Assembly (NCBI GenBank): GCA_021186555.1
Contig: JAJKFL010000002.1
Location: 31,226,001-31,290,000, forward strand
Reading direction: 5' to 3'
Source of the DNA: Reticulitermes speratus
Lineage: Eukaryota > Arthropoda > Insecta > Blattodea > Rhinotermitidae
Length of the DNA stretch: 64,000 nucleotides
The notes beneath the pieces were generated by a model. It was not told where the DNA came from. It saw nothing but the letters and a program-made list of their open reading frames with translations, and ran no database searches. The position numbers and the translations under genes are program-made. Positions 1 to 14,907 of this stretch are shown here, one piece after another (position 1 is the first letter of the stretch; every line of letters begins with the position of its first letter).

Positions 1-2330
1 TAAATCCAAACTGATCTTCTCCAAGCGCATCCTCCGTCTTCCTTTCAATCCATCTTATAAGTATACTCGCTAATATCTTTTGCTGCAGTGCGCGATGAAG
101 CTGATTGTGCGATGGTCGCTGCTTTTTGTAGCTTTGGTCTACCTTCTTTAAACAGGCAATTCATTGTAACTTCAATACAATCGCTGGGCCACTCTCCAGT
201 TACATACATGCTGTGATCAGCTGAGACATAATCTGATACTCATCTTCTCCTCAACAACTTTGAGTATAAGAACCCCAGGAACAATCATCATTCTCCTTGT
301 AGCCATTCTTACCCCACATCTCCTTGATAGCTATTTCCACTTCACTTGCAAAATATAAGGGCTTTCCACGTCTTCCATCTACAGTCAACTTCATCGTTCG
401 ACTTCTAGTGTTCATGGTCGAACAAGCTCGATCGTAAACTCTGTGATATAAATCTCCCAAGTACACATCTCTGATCTATATTTATATATCTTGATAGTCT
501 TCGATGGCCAAAGATTTGAATACCATTGGTCTTCTTTCCAACCTAGCTCCTTTGTCTTTCATCTACATTAGAATAATAACGTCCAGTATCTTTGAAATTC
601 TATGAACTCGTCGCATATGTTCTCCAGATATTTCCTTCTTGGGCGTTATGACCATCGTTCTTTTCAATTCGTTACCTCATCTCTGTAAGTTTCTTCCTTC
701 TCTCTATCGTTGTTGACATTCTTCCATTTCCTTTCGTCCAACCATTTTACTGAATTATCATCCCTGTGTAATCCATGCTATCTTGCTCACCTCTCGACTT
801 TTCTAACCAAATCCCTCATATTAATTCTAACACACAAATTCTTGATATGTTGCCACTGCAACTTCCACATTCCACTTTCACATTGATTGCACCAAGTTTT
901 TCTTCTAAGCCTATACGTGTACTACCTGTCGCTGAGCATATAAGCATCTCCAAATCCCATCTTGTTTCACGCTTGTGAAAACCTATGATCTTCTTCTTCA
1001 ATATAAGTGCAGATCGTTGCAAAATCAGTAAATTGTGGGACACAGTCAACTAGCTCTGCTCCAGGCATTGTCGCACAAGTACTCCTTCCACACTGTTCCC
1101 TGAATCGCGCTGTTTCACCATGTAACATAGTCCAAATGATTTGAAACTTCCTTTCCCTGGTGATTTCCACGTGTACAATCTTCTTTAGGTTATTTTGAAC
1201 CATTGTTTGTATATAGACAAGTCCATTTCATTCTCAGAAGTTCAATAAGCATTTGACCTCTCTGGATCCTCCTTCCCATTCCATATGGTCCAACAGTGGG
1301 TAGTGATTTGCTTTAACTTCAACCACACTGTTCCAATTTCCCATTAAAAACAAATATGTCGCGCCCGTTCCATCCTTCTTTTCAAAAATTTCCTCATTAT
1401 ATCCTACCGCTCTTACACTTTCTTCATCTTCAAAGTCGATGTTGGCAATGTACACTTGGCACTATCAAAATACTTACCGGGTCTGCCTTCAAGCTTAACG
1501 AGCAATGAGACCTGTCACTATGCAGCACCTCTTACTTACAACACTTATCACTACGATTTTATGCACTACTATGCTACGCCTCAATCAGGCCCTTTCACCC
1601 CCAGAATAATACACTGTATAATCACCACTCCTATTTCACCTTGACCCTTCCACCACACATCACTAACACCCTTGCACTGGACACAAGCGTACTCTTCTTC
1701 TCTCTGCATCTCTTTCTTCGAATTTCCGATGTTTTCCTCTTGATTCAAGGGTTCCTTACGTTCCCAATTGCCTAACTTGTAGTAGTGCTTCTGCCTTCTT
1801 CTGATTTTTGTCTGTAGTACTATATAACCGCGCGTGTGTCTCCCCCGGAATCCGAATGGGGAGTAATTTACCTCCGGAATGTTTGTCTCCAGAGGAAGCA
1901 TCTCGCATGTCCTCTTGTATACCTGGAAGAGAACTATCCAGGAAAAAGTAAAAATGTGGTACTTTTTTTTCCATTAGCTTTCCACATACGCCGTACAGCA
2001 GCCGTTCAGTAACCACTCTGTCACGCCTGTTTCTACACGAGAGCAACATTTTCTTCTTGTGCATCAAGTCGCTATAGATGTCTCTGCTTTCGGCATCAAG
2101 GGAGTTTTATTGGATTACCCATTTCTAAGGCATCTCTCTCGCTGGTTTCCCTACCCTCTTGATCTTTCCGGCTGGGAGACCCAACAGGTAGCAACGCTAC
2201 CGCCGGCTTAGATCTCCAGGTGTCACTGGAACTCACAATCCCCTCTACACGCAAGGTGGAGATACCAACAAGGGGGCCTAAGAATACAGTAACATAATTG
2301 TGTGAAAGCAGTGTGACCACAGACCACCCA
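1..2330 (-). mobile_element. Degraded RTE-type (CFDP2-like) non-LTR retrotransposon
   Basis: This is a non-LTR retrotransposon relic read right to left and running off the left edge. A GC-richer 5' leader lies at about 2100-2330. An APE-type endonuclease segment lies at about 1234-1455, where the reading LMGNWNSVVEV resembles the MGDWNA motif of these enzymes. A distal endonuclease part follows at about 970-1200 (CATMPGAELVD, then DSHNLL-like text in another frame). The start of the reverse transcriptase is at about 1-470, with EVEIAIKEM and downstream pieces resembling the RTE/CFDP2 RT. Frames change several times and stops interrupt it, so it is dead. The family assignment comes from motif resemblance; the clade within RTE is uncertain. 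Confidence 0.7.
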
Positions 2331-5300
2331 TTAATATAAAATAAGGAAATATTATGATCTAATCATTTAACATCCTTCATACACAAATTTTGCTATACAT
2401 ACCATACCAATCTCTAATAAAATGTGAATTAAATATCCCCTACATACTAAATGCAAAAGTTACTGCTGTGATTTAATTTACTCGCTTAGATGATCAGGTT
2501 AGTGTGAAGATAATGTGTCCTCTCACTCTTACACTCATCATTAGATGGACAAGACCATGTTATCTCATTCAAAGCAGCTTTATCCCTGGAGGAAAATCCT
2601 TTATGCAGAAACAGGATTAAGGTGGGCTGGATTCAAAGAACCAGTTTGATGTCAATGGTGAAGTGAGGACTGAACAATAGTCACAGGTATCCAGCCCACC
2701 TGTCACCGTCTCTGCCTTAGCTATTATCTATTCTGCTCAAAAGCATCTAACAACTGTGTCTTAAAATATCACAGTAAATGATACACATAAATAGTTTTAA
2801 TACTCATTAATATAACTAGCAAGAAGGCCTATGTACAAGATGAAAGGGAAGCAGAGTATTACTTCAAGATAGGTTGGTAAAAGACACCAGCACCTCACAC
2901 ACTCATACAACAATTTGCATCAATTGTGCCTGTCATCCAGAAACTACTGGGGCACTTCTCTGAAGATCACAGACTATAATGCAACAGCCAACAGCATTCT
3001 GATTGATGGTCATCTTCTTGAAATGTCATATCTAATGAAAACCTGTAGACTATGCACTGTCATGGCTCAGCAATGGCAGAAAATATGGTAGACAATTCCA
3101 CCTTCTCCCCACTAGCTTTTGAAGGATAATTTACATGATATAATAAAAATGGAGACATTAAAGTAATAGTGTCTCATGTGATATGGACTGGAACACTATC
3201 GGCTCAGTGATGTTCTCTTACATAAAAACAACAGTACAAAACTTGATTTATTGAATAAGATAGAGAATTTCAATAACAAGGTGAGGCAAATATTATATCC
3301 TCACGAGAAGGTCGTGTAACATGCAGCTCTGTGTGTTTCCATAATAAACTTCATGAATTCCCACTTGAATGAAACTACAGTCTTCAAAGAATATTTAAAA
3401 CCAGTATTGCAATACAAAACATAACAAATCATGTTGAACATATCAACCAAATGAGCTGTCACATTAACTAGACTGTGTGAAATATATAATGAAGACATAT
3501 TACTATCCACCGATCTGTTCCCAAAAGAGCAGTTCTGAAATTTGAGGTTCAAGAATTATTCCCTTTTTGTTAAGAAAACAAAATATGACTGTCACTCTGC
3601 AAATAGAATAGTGAAAAAACAGATAGCACTAAGCACATTAAAATCAATTTCCAGAACTGAAGTTCATAAAAATGGTTTTATAACCCTAAATTCATAAATT
3701 GTGATGCAGTCTTCTAGTAAATGTTTATATTCAAAATCTTCGCATGATCAGGCACTGCAAAAAAGACAAAATTATATGCAATACATTTTAACTTTCCAGA
3801 AACTTTCTACTTTTCTGTACAGTTTGTCTTCAATAGAACACTTTCCTTTATTACAGACATACACGAAGTACCTTTTGGAATACCGCAAGACATCATTACC
3901 GCATGCATGTTTAATAGATCTTAGGCATTAGTGGCGTCTTACAGTTACGTCTCATGCCGTTACCAATCAGGTAGGGGATCATTCAAGGATGTCAGACGTA
4001 CTCAAAACCATGTCGTGATCGGTAAGTGAGGTAAGAACTAGGTATACAAACAAAATAAATATATCTATCTCATAATCATTGTCCATAAAGAAAAAAAGGG
4101 GGTGCAAAGTAAACAATAGTCTGAATTTAAGAGAGTGAGATACAGTAAAATCGATCAAAAATATTTATTATACAACAATCTCCAAATCAATGCCGACAGA
4201 GTACAATAGTTGCCTTAACAACCCTGAGCATTACACAACCTTGTTCTCAGTCACAGGCCATCAGGATCTATTTGAAAAACCAATACACAGAACTATCACA
4301 ATATACAAAATAACAATAAGTAATAATTATCATTCTACAATGTAAACTATAAAAACCTATGTATAGAACATTATTCTAATATTGTGTTTTGAACACATCA
4401 CAAATTCAGAACGAAGAAATTTTCATATAAGAACATACCAATAGTAAAATGACGCAGTTCAACCGTGAAAAAGTCCAGACACATGACATAAGAAAAAACA
4501 TCCATGACTTTCATTTTGAGCAACTTTACCGTCTCCGATGTGAATATATATAAATAATACCATCATATCAACAAAATATCACAATAGCCAAAAGCATCCA
4601 CAATAATTTATACAAAAGTATTATTTTTCATCATTTATAACATCTTACCAGCCCTACAGTAATCTTTTACAACTCGTCACTACTATAGAACCATATTTTA
4701 CAATTTCACAATGTAATAAACACTAGCAAACTTGTGGGATCCCCCAGAGTGAAACAATGATGAATGCATATCATGTGCATATTAACCTATATTTTAATAA
4801 TTTGTGTTGTATGGCTCAATATGGTCGTAATGACCAATACAGGTATCTGTTTCTAAACAATAAGGCAGTTGTGTTTGACGCATAGTAACAATTGTTTTTT
4901 TATAACTGAAATTTTAAAGTGACTAAGTCATACAGTATAAATTTTAATGTAAAAGAAAAAACTGTCCAAAATGACCCAAGCTCAGAAATGGGAAAGCAGG
5001 CTCTATTCCTTGCAACTTTTAACTCATACGCTTGAGGAATGTCACCCCCCATTTTAAACATATGAACTTAACCACCATTATGTAAACAAAGAATGTCTTT
5101 TGTCAATTATTTATAAAAACAGCCTCCAAGATATAGCAGTATTTTAATATAACACGAAATTAAGTAGGCAAATAGGTCTTACTCTGCATTTCAATAAATC
5201 TTTCCTACATGCACTCATTCATTACTTAAATACAAAAAGACCAAACATGGATAAATGTTATTTACAATAACAAACAAAAATGGAACAAGAGAATACCCAT

Positions 5301-5768
5301 ACTATAAATTCAAAAAATTCCCTTAAATATATACAAACATAAACACCAACTTTTCTTGAAATGGACTGTGCCATAAATTCCTTAATACCTTCTCCAGGAC
5401 CCTCCTCTGTGAAATTAGATGTCATAGTATTAAATGTAATTAATTATGTTATCCCTTCGATTGTTTTCACATACTTACAGTTATTATTTCATTTCATTTA
5501 ATCTGCAATTCAATTATCCATTTTTAAAATTTGTGGGGTACATAACCCATAGATATAGAACTTTGTCAAAAACATATCGTATCTAACCAAACAACCTATA
5601 GAACTAGGTGTTGTAACCCCAAACTTGTGGTTTATTTCTGAATGTAATAGCCGAGGCGGATATCCATATTATTCAGGAACATGAACAATTCATAAATGGC
5701 AATCGTGGGATGGGCAACCACAAAGAGCAAATACACACTACAGAAAATAATAATTTTATTAATATACA
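2331..5768. other. AT-rich non-coding stretch, no gene seen
   Basis: No exon, RNA gene or recognisable transposon was found. The one local structure is a perfect 13-bp inverted repeat (aggtgggctggat at 2620-2632 and its complement at 2689-2701) enclosing 56 bp. Short open frames here show no family signature. It may be intronic to the acyltransferase gene downstream, but nothing proves this. Confidence 0.5.
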
Positions 5769-6453
5769 TAAGACAACCTCGATTATCCGAAGATACAAGG
5801 GGCGACCGATTATGGATAAGCAATATTTCGGATAATTCGGAAGTTCGACTTGACTGATAATGTGCATAAAAAATAACACTTATTCAGAAACAACGTCTTA
5901 TGTTAATAAAATTAATTGCAGCAAGAAATGAATGAAAAATTTAACAGATACAATATCAACACATAGAAGTTTCTAAGAAAAAAATCTGTATTTTAGTTTT
6001 GAAATTTATTTCACATCGTCTTTTGGCTGCAATGTTCCTCCATTTGGCATTTTATACGAATGTTCTTCGATATTCGATTTACCCAGTCGAAACCGTATGA
6101 TATGCCAACCCGAAATCCTCCGCGACATTCGCAAGATATCAGCCATTTTTAATTTTGTCTACACATCGATCCAATGTTTGTTCAATTGTTAATGCAACCA
6201 AGTTTTCGTTCAGGGCCGAACATTAATTTGGAATCACCGTTAAATGAAATTTCAAACTGCACTGTAAGAAGCACACACACCACAATTTTCTCTCGTCCGT
6301 CATAGGCCAACTTATACGTCAACAAACCTGACGGGGAAGAGGCTCAGAGGTGTCACACGTCAGTCAGTTCTGGGAAATAGCAGGGCCTGACAGGTGTTTT
6401 CGGTTAAACCCCAGTTTCGGTTTAAGCTAAGTTCGGATAACGAGGTTCTACTG
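5769..6453 (-). mobile_element. pogo/Tigger-like DNA transposon relic
   Basis: The ends are inverted copies of a pogo-type terminus: aacctcgattatccgaa on the left and, reading inward from the right, cagtagaacctcgttatccgaac, with TA after the right end. Between them, on the minus strand at about 6090-6215, is a broken helix-turn-helix reading with AEDFGLAYHTV, resembling the N-terminal CENP-B/pogo DNA-binding domain. A stop interrupts it and the catalytic domain is absent, so this is a non-autonomous derivative. Confidence 0.65.
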
Positions 6454-9400
6454 TATATAAGAAAAACTCTACAAACTGTCAGATGTTCGTCTGATCCAGC
6501 CATCACAATCCACAAGCACCCCTATACAAAAGTGTAGTGATATATAATAACCTAAAATTGTCATTCTCCTACACTAACCCCTGTATTCACATACAGAATC
6601 CAGTCATCTCAAAGGCGTACAAAAAAAACAGGAACAGCAGGGATATGTATTAGGGACGAAAGGAAAGGCAACTAAATTTATGGGTTTGTGGACATAACTG
6701 GCTAAATCTATCCAAGATTCTTATTATGTAGTTGACCTTTGAGATGACAATAAGAAGTAGTGTAGGTATGGGAACGCTGTACTAGTCAAACAGTTAAGTG
6801 AGTCGTCACGACACTGTGACATAAAAAAAATCTACGTATAATAAAAATTTAATATTCATTACAATTCGTAAATCAATCTAAAGTACACAACATATTCACA
6901 TGTAAAATCAAAAACCAATATAACATGACTTAAAGAAGGACCCATCACGATTAAGAAAAAATATAAATTAATTAAAATATGACCAATCCAATAAATTAAA
7001 ATACAAAAATTCTATCTCATATAAATGCTCTTTAAATTACATGACAAAAAAAAAAATATTACATTACATGGTAATACACATAAATATTTAGGTTCAAGAA
7101 TTTTGTAATAAAAACGCTAAAAGATGCATATACTTATATATATAAGCTTGTTATTTTTATAAATTCTGTACATATATAAACTGTTGTTTTTTATGATAGT
7201 ATAAAACTTCGTGTCTTGTAGCTATATACAAAATTAACTTTTTTTGAAATCAAAATAATTCAACTAAAGTAATAAAAAGTAAGGATATGTAGAAATCCCC
7301 TAGAGGGCTTTAACTTTTCTTAATATTACAATTGATAGCTTCATTATTACAGAGGAAAGATTCATATACACCTTGATGCCCAAATGGCAATGTCCCATTG
7401 TGATAAATCATACAATGTGACGATAGGTTGAAAAAGATTAAAGTTATTCCTAATTTTAATTACGTACTTCAGAATTTTCCTAAAAAAACGATTGATTGTT
7501 AGTGCAACAAACAGAGCTAAAGAATAATATGATACTGAGATGTTAAGATAATAATTTAATTTTTTTAAAAGTCTGTACAAGAATCCTAGGTCTGGTTCCC
7601 ATTATTATTCAAAATATTATTTTTTTTAACTTAAAGAATATTATTCACTGTATGAGTGAATTTCCTGCCAAAATATAGATCCAATGAAGTCATAATGGAA
7701 AGTAGGACCGTAATAGATGATTTCAGGTGACTCGTGATAAACACGGTTTAACCACTCTAGCTATAAAACATGCTTGGCTTAATTTATGTAGGCAGGTCGA
7801 TCAATACGACTTTTCCAGGACAATGTGTTATCCACTATAATTCCTAGAAAACATTAACATTCGAGGTGTGTTGATAATATTATTAATGTTGGTAAGAAAT
7901 ATTTCATTTCGTTTAATGAGTTTGATTTTAGTTTGTTGAAATATCATGAAAACTGGTTTTTACTTAACCAAAATTTTCAAAAAAAAAAAGTGAAATTGCA
8001 TTGGAACCGATTCGTTCAATATTTTTTAAAGACATATAATATTTCGTCAAAATCAATCAATTGGGATTATTGACAATTTACTCTTGTATCATCCCGCACA
8101 TAATATTGTTTTAGAGGTTAACATTTGAATTCATATTAATGTGACTTAAGTTAGATCATTTATATAAAGTAAAAGAGCTGCAGTCCCTAGTATTGGATCA
8201 GTGCGGTTACAAACCATGCATAACAATACCTAATTAGAAAAACATTATTATAAGAACATTTTCACCACAAGTTATCACACTCTGATATCCTTTTTTCTCA
8301 AGATAAGATTAAATTAAAGGTGTATATTTGTCCTGTTATTTCCATAAAATTCATATTAGTAAAATAAAAACATTAATGATTGACACAATCAAATGCTATC
8401 TCTAAATCGACAGAATAACTCCAATTTTTCCTTTTATTGTTAAAAAGAAACCTTTCTAAATATTTCCATTAATAAGATTGTAATGGGCCATCTTCAGTTT
8501 ACGATTGAGATCGAAACCAATTGTCTTATTTACTATAATATTGCCATTGATTATATGTGTCAATTATTCTTCTAAAAATTACCTTCTCAAACAACTTATT
8601 AAAAAAAAGTTAATAATGAGATTGGTCTGCAACTGGCCAAATTTTCACTATCAAAAACCTTTTTAAACAAAGAATTAATGACTGAGTAATTTTAATCGTG
8701 AAAGGAATATTCCAGATGATACTGTCCACTTAGCAAAGTGTGATAAGACAGTGACATTATTGAAGTCCTTTCCTGAGTAAAGTCCAGAAACTAGTGTTCT
8801 TTGTTGATTTCAGTGAATACGTTGTTCCAATTATTCTTGGTTACAGCCCAATACCATTCCCAGCAAGTGTGTTTGTGGCGTCTGTTATTAATACAGAACA
8901 AATTCTGTGCTTTTCAATGACAAGAATAATATTGAACTTCTTAAATATCAACTTAAAGAATTTCATAGAAGTGAGCTAAAACCAACGAACACATGTGAAA
9001 GAAATGAATAACTAAAATCAATCACAAATATACTTTGTTTATACAATAAATACAATGTTAATCATCCCAACAGTAGTTTCTAAACCTAAACCCACACTCA
9101 GACAATGGCATACACACATTCATACAGATATGTGCTAGCCATATCGCGCAATCACCATCATATAGTTAGTCTGTTCAACAATTTTCGAAATCACTAAATA
9201 TTACTGGCATTCTACAAACCACACATACACCTCATCAACTGGCATGAATTTCACAGGTGAATCACATTTCACCCACGAAAAACCAGTCACAACTACAACT
9301 TTCATCAAGGGGCCAAATTTCCATTGTCACAGCCATTATAACATCTATTTTGTCAGTGACTGAATGTTACCACGTACCCCTACTATAAAGCACAGCTCCT

Positions 9401-10993
9401 ACCAAGAAATTAAATACTCGAATAACACAAAATAACAGGATAGGTCAACCTACCTTATTGAACAACCGCAACATAACACAAAAAAAGGTATATGCCAACA
9501 TTCAGACAAAACAGGTTCGCAAAATTGCAACAAGCAACTATCAACTTCGTCATGTCACTTTCTGTCCGCCGTATAAAACAAAAAGTTATTAATTGAAGTC
9601 CTATATACACTATTACAATTTTCTCTAATAATCTGCGAACAAAATTAATAGTGCATACCCACATCCTCAAGTGTTTGAGATTCAAGCACATTTTCTGAGT
9701 AATGATTATAAACGATTAAACCCTAGTACCTGAAAAAGTATGCCATTTTCAGAGCTTAAAAATATTATTAAAATCATTAAACTGTATGAGTTTGCAAATC
9801 TTAAATGCAATTAAAAGTTTATTAGCCAAGAGAACTTGATACAGTGTACACAGAGAACGTAAATTATTATTTCTATTAGTCTCACAGAACACAGTACTTG
9901 CCAATTATGCAAACAAAATGTTACTAAAACAAAGCAACATAGATGCTCTACACTTTCAGTGGTATGAAAAGTATCACAGCTTTAAGATACAAAATTTGTT
10001 ATCTTGCTACAAAAATATATATTAGGTTAATACTTTTAGTACTGGCTCTATTTATTGCTTCGTAACATAAACCCTCATAATCTTCCCAACGTGACAATAG
10101 AATGTCCCATGAATGAAAACATAGATTTGCACAAACATAAATGAATTATTCCTTTGCTACTGACATTAGTAACAGACTAAACAAAGAGAAAACATTAATC
10201 TGCAAGGCCTCTGGATCAAAAATAGCACTTTTGTTGTAAATGAATGTACACACACTGCCATATTGACTCCTGACAAATGCAGTAATGGAGCATTATAGGC
10301 TAGCCTGGATCAGCCACCTCGAAATGTCCAATGTGGACACCGTCTAGGTGGGTATAGAAACAGAAAAGCTGACTGTCAGAACTGGTGTGATCAACATGCT
10401 TTACCTGAACAACCTACATCAATGTTTGTGCAAATTGGTGATGATTTCCAAAAAAGAATGATATCTAACTTTTGAAGTTTATGGACAACCAAAACAGCAA
10501 ATCTTGGTCAGAGACAATCATGAACATTCACCAGCTCTGAAACAGGGTGGGTAATTGTAGAGTAATAAATGAAAAGAAAATTACTCCCACAATTTTGCCA
10601 CTTGCTTCAAAATTGAAAAACATATACATAATCTCCTGGAGTTCACAAGCTCAGCCTTTTAACAAATAGAGAACACTGAAACCAAGAATATTGAGAAAAG
10701 AAAGAAATAAATAACTAAATATCAATAAAAACCTGTAGTTCACATTCAGAAAAGTACATCCAATAGAGAAAAAAACCATTATTTTATTAGAAAGAAAAAA
10801 TTGTAGTGGATAATAAGACACAAATTGAGAGAACAATAATTTTTATATTAATCTCAATAAATAAAAATTATGATAAAAAGTTTTAGAACAAATGAGTTAT
10901 TCCGCAATGTAAAAAGAGCATACAAATCAAACTTAATAAATTATTCTAATATCAGTTTATTCTCGGAGCCGCACATCCTGCGTCAATTTCTTA
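6454..10993. other. AT-rich non-coding stretch, no gene seen
   Basis: Very A/T-rich DNA with homopolymer runs. No exon with splice signals and protein similarity was found, and no recognisable repeat family. Confidence 0.5.
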
Positions 10994-11045
10994 TGTAATT
11001 ACAACGTTTTCGGGGACTAGCACCGTCCCCATCCTCACCGCAAAA
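10994..11045 (-). ncRNA. Hammerhead-ribozyme-like relic (core mutated)
   Basis: On the minus strand a GUGAGGA heptamer (11038-11032) is followed by a stem II with six pairs (GGGGAC/GTCCCC) and then GAAA (11011-11008). The heptamer would be CUGANGA in an active hammerhead; its first C is G here, and stem I does not pair. It is read as a decayed or unrelated copy. Confidence 0.3.
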
Positions 11046-13928
11046 CTGCTTTAAACATACAACTCTCTGTCCCGTGTTTTTTTAACGCTGGTGCGGCAGG
11101 AGAAATCAACCGTTTTTGTAGTGCCCAAACAGTTTAGTTGGTGGGCCTTGTTAACTTATACTAATTAATTATGTTAACATTAGAACAAGTAGACCACTTT
11201 CACACATATCTAAATGCAAAACCTAACAAAGTGGTAATAAAGATAACAGCAAAATTCTCTTTCCAATACTGAGATATTCGAATAAAACATTTCTTAAATG
11301 TAAACTACACTCAATGCTTCAAGATTAAATTTGAAAATTCTCCATCCCCACTTTGCAAAGAAATATGAACAATTTACTGACTGCAAGATAATTTTGCAAG
11401 TAATTCAGATATGCACGCGATGAATAGCATAAAACCACCACACAAAATTCAAAAAATAAAAATGAAATATGTACAAGGCACCAACATACATTCAACCAAT
11501 TGCACTATAATGCAAAAATTATTGAGTTTAAACAAAATGTACATAATAAAATCATGACTGTTGTCCTTTAAAAAAGTCCTAGTAGTTCAGCATAACAAAA
11601 ATCTGAATACAAATATACAAAGTCCTTCAAACCTAAAGTTAAACATACAACAGTTCAAAGCAGAAAGCAGAATATAGATGAAAGAGACAGCCAGAAGCAA
11701 CGTTCACAAAACCTTCTGAGCAGCTACTACACATAAGGACAGCCCAAATGATTACTAACTAAAAATGAATTTTTATTATGGTTTTCAGCAAACTATAACA
11801 TACATTTTTATCAACTTTAATATTTAAAGTTAAAACTGAATATTGAGGGTTACATGTCACTCAATCACCCCCTCAAACCTGCTGTAATGGTGACATAGGG
11901 GTACACACATAGATAATCTGCAGAAAAGAGTACATTGGACTGCTTTACTTCTCAACACTAACATTCCAACAAAGATAGAACAAAATGGACTTATACATTT
12001 TGGCATATATTTTCCAAAGGACAAAAATGTTATAACAGCACGCAGGCACAGTTGAAAATTAGTGACAGATTATACCTCCATCCATATATACTTACAGCTG
12101 TGTAATTCAAATAAACCAAATATCACCAAAATACACCTCAAAACTAAAATGATAACAAGCAAACTTGATATAATAATCAAATACATTCTGCAAAACCAAT
12201 GCAAAATGATTCACACTAAATCTGTTGTTTGAGAAAACAAATATATGCAATCTAACACTTAAGTTACCTTAAAAAATATTCTTTCATGAAAAATTTACGT
12301 CTCTGAATTGATTTTCTAAACATAATTTGACTACTAACATTATAGTTTTCAATAAATTTCATGTCAGCCTAAGCATCTTCAGAAAATTGTCCATTTTGCC
12401 TAGCCTAAGAACTGGTTTCCGATTTTTCACCTGTCTGAAAACAATACATGTATAAACAAATCGAATTATGAGATGTTGAAGTAGAAATATCTTAACATAC
12501 TCTACATACCAACACCGTTGAACACAAAATGGCACACGATAAGGAACAAAAATGGCAGAACTCGCATTAAAGATGAGAAACATAATCTACACAACATCTA
12601 TGACTCTAACAGACTTTAAAACTTCCCCCACACAGTATCACACACATCATCCCAAAACACCTATAAAACAGTTCTCCCTTCGTACATTTCCATTTATTAT
12701 CTGTACCGCTCTCGACAGAACAAACACTCTGGTGCTCCTTGAACATAATTCTTTGTTTCACCAGTACAAGCCATTTTTCAGCATAGCAAGTATCTTTTGA
12801 CTGGAATGTGAAAATGAAAATTTCTTTGAATATACTTATGTGAATTGGCACAAACATGAATTAAGATATTCTATTTATATCCTTCGCAGTAAAAGACCGT
12901 ACATCTTCCTTAAATTCAAATCACATTCTACATACTGAATACTCTCCTGTCATAATATGAACAGTTGATATAGCGACTCTGAAATGAGGAGAAGGTAATG
13001 ATATGGCATCAAGCTATAGATTTTGAGGAGCATCAGACTGTCGCCTCCTTTATCCCACCCCAATACTTCCTGCCTCCTCTTTCTTCAGAGAAAAAGTTTT
13101 TCCATCTGACCACCAGAACAAAGTCACTTTCCAATCAAAAATTCGCTGCTGTCTGTATATACAAAATAATGCTTTGCCCACAGTTGAACCACTGTACTCT
13201 TTGATGAGAAAATACTCATCATCTAATCACTGTACTCACTACAGAATTAGAAACAAGCTCTTCTTTCATATTGCACACTTAGAAAAAAGAAAGAATGGTT
13301 GCTTTCTGGCTGACTTACACATTAATATATAAACAAATAGATCACAAGGTACATACCTCAGATAGTATGACTACTGCTCTGAGGGATATGATAGTGACAC
13401 ATGACCAACACCATTACTGCAGTAAGGCATCTGTGGTAGAAGTAACAGGACAAAATATATACTCCAGCTCACAAAAAAAAATTGTTTAACATCACTTTAT
13501 TGTTTTCATGGGTCTCATATGTAGACAAAACAGAATATTTTATTAAAAATGGTACAATATGGTACACATACTCATACAGAACAAGCCAAGGGTCCAGAAA
13601 TATTCCAAAAGTTAGAAGCCACCTCCAAATTTCCGGGTGCCAAAATTGGTAACAATACTGAGGAACCCACAATTCCGATGACCTGTCAAACCTCACAGTT
13701 ACTGTGTGTTTTCTGCTCGGTGTTATGGTGAAATGATGTGCACAGTCTTTATGTATAGGAAACAATCTGCAATAATTATGGTGAAAATATATAAGGCACC
13801 ACTATAAAAACATTAGTCCACCTGGGTGACCAGGCACCCATAAATTTTGTGCACACTGAAGCAATCCAATTGGTTAACTGATCCAAAACAAAAAATCCCT
13901 GATTTATTTTTCCTACTTTCATACAATA
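11046..13928. other. AT-rich non-coding stretch, no gene seen
   Basis: No gene is recognised. The open frames at 12.5-12.9 and 13.5-13.8 kb have no family signature and overlap on both strands, so they are treated as chance. Confidence 0.45.
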
Positions 13929-14420
13929 TTGACATATGGTATAATTTTTTGGGGAAACTCCTCTTACAGTAACAATATATTTAAGCTACAGAAAAAAGTA
14001 ATAAGAATTATGATGAATGCCAGAAATAGAGATTCTTGTAGGGATCTGTTTAGGGAATTAAATATTTTACCGCTCTACTCTCAATATATATTTTCATTGC
14101 TAATATTTGTAATCGACAACATATGCTTATTCAAAACAAATTCTGACCATCACAATTTTGATACCAGAGGCAAGAAAAATATTCATTTACCACAAACAAG
14201 GTTAGCAATTTACCAAAAAGGTGTATACTTCATGGGCATTAAGACATTTAACCATTTACCCTCGAACATAAAGGACTTGTCGGACAATAAAAAGAAATTT
14301 AAAACTTATTTAAAAAATTACCTCCTTATGAATTCCTTTTACTCATTGGAAGAATTTTTTAACAGTAGGGTAATGGCTATATCTCCAATCCCCCATATCC
14401 ATTCACAGCATGGTGCTTAA
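13929..14420 (+). pseudogene. C-terminal fragment of a jockey/CR1-like non-LTR reverse transcriptase
   Basis: An uninterrupted 163-codon frame resembles the region downstream of the RT palm domain in jockey/CR1-type LINE proteins. It begins with a YGIIFWGNS segment, continues through LQKKVIRIM and RDSCRDLF, and ends with a KTFNHLPSNIKDL segment. The catalytic RT motifs and the endonuclease are missing, so it is a 5'-truncated remnant, as is usual for LINE insertions. The 3' end lies about 165 bp before the fold-back element at 14587. A related fragment sits between the arms of another fold-back element at 32.3-32.7 kb. Confidence 0.75.
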
Positions 14421-14672
14421 TTAAGCACAAGGGCAACCTATAGTGAGATGGTAAAACTCTTTGTTTTGATAATGTACAATAGGGTACAGTTGCTTTAAAG
14501 TTATTATAATTACGTTCTTAAACTACTTATAGACATTTCTATCAGTGACATGACACTAACTTCTGACAAATACATGAGATGTAATGTCACATTATATTCA
14601 CCGTGCATTATGATAACAAATCAAAAGTTTAAAAACCAACATATGCACTGTATTCTTACAAGTGAGTCAAAT

Positions 14673-14717
14673 GCCCCTACATATGTTTCGGCTTCAACAA
14701 GCCATCTTCAGGGGGTC
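14673..14717 (-). ncRNA. Hammerhead-ribozyme-like motif, left arm of copy 1
   Basis: On the minus strand: stem I 5' side CCCC, core CUGAAGA (14711-14705), stem II GGCUU/AAGCC with a GUUG loop, GAAA (14689-14686), palindromic stem III CAUAUG, cleavage dinucleotide UA, then GGGG closing stem I. All invariant core positions of the CUGANGA...GAAA...UH consensus are present. The very short stem III is typical of Penelope-like element hammerheads, which are thought to act as dimers. Confidence 0.7.
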
Positions 14718-14907
14718 TAAGTTCTACATATGCTCGACATCCATTAGTTCATTCATAAGCACCTCATACATCAACACAAAATAAATTCTTAATTCCCAAT
14801 GGATTAAGACACCACCAACATCAGCCGTCCAAACATATAAAATCCAGGGAATGGGTTGCGCTTAGCTTTCATGTTATATGTATAAAAAGTTAAAAGTTTC
14901 TTTAACA

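Noticed and set aside
13469..13765. 98-codon open frame on minus with hydrophobic stretches
   Set aside because: No splice-site support, no recognisable family, and an overlapping frame of similar length on plus.
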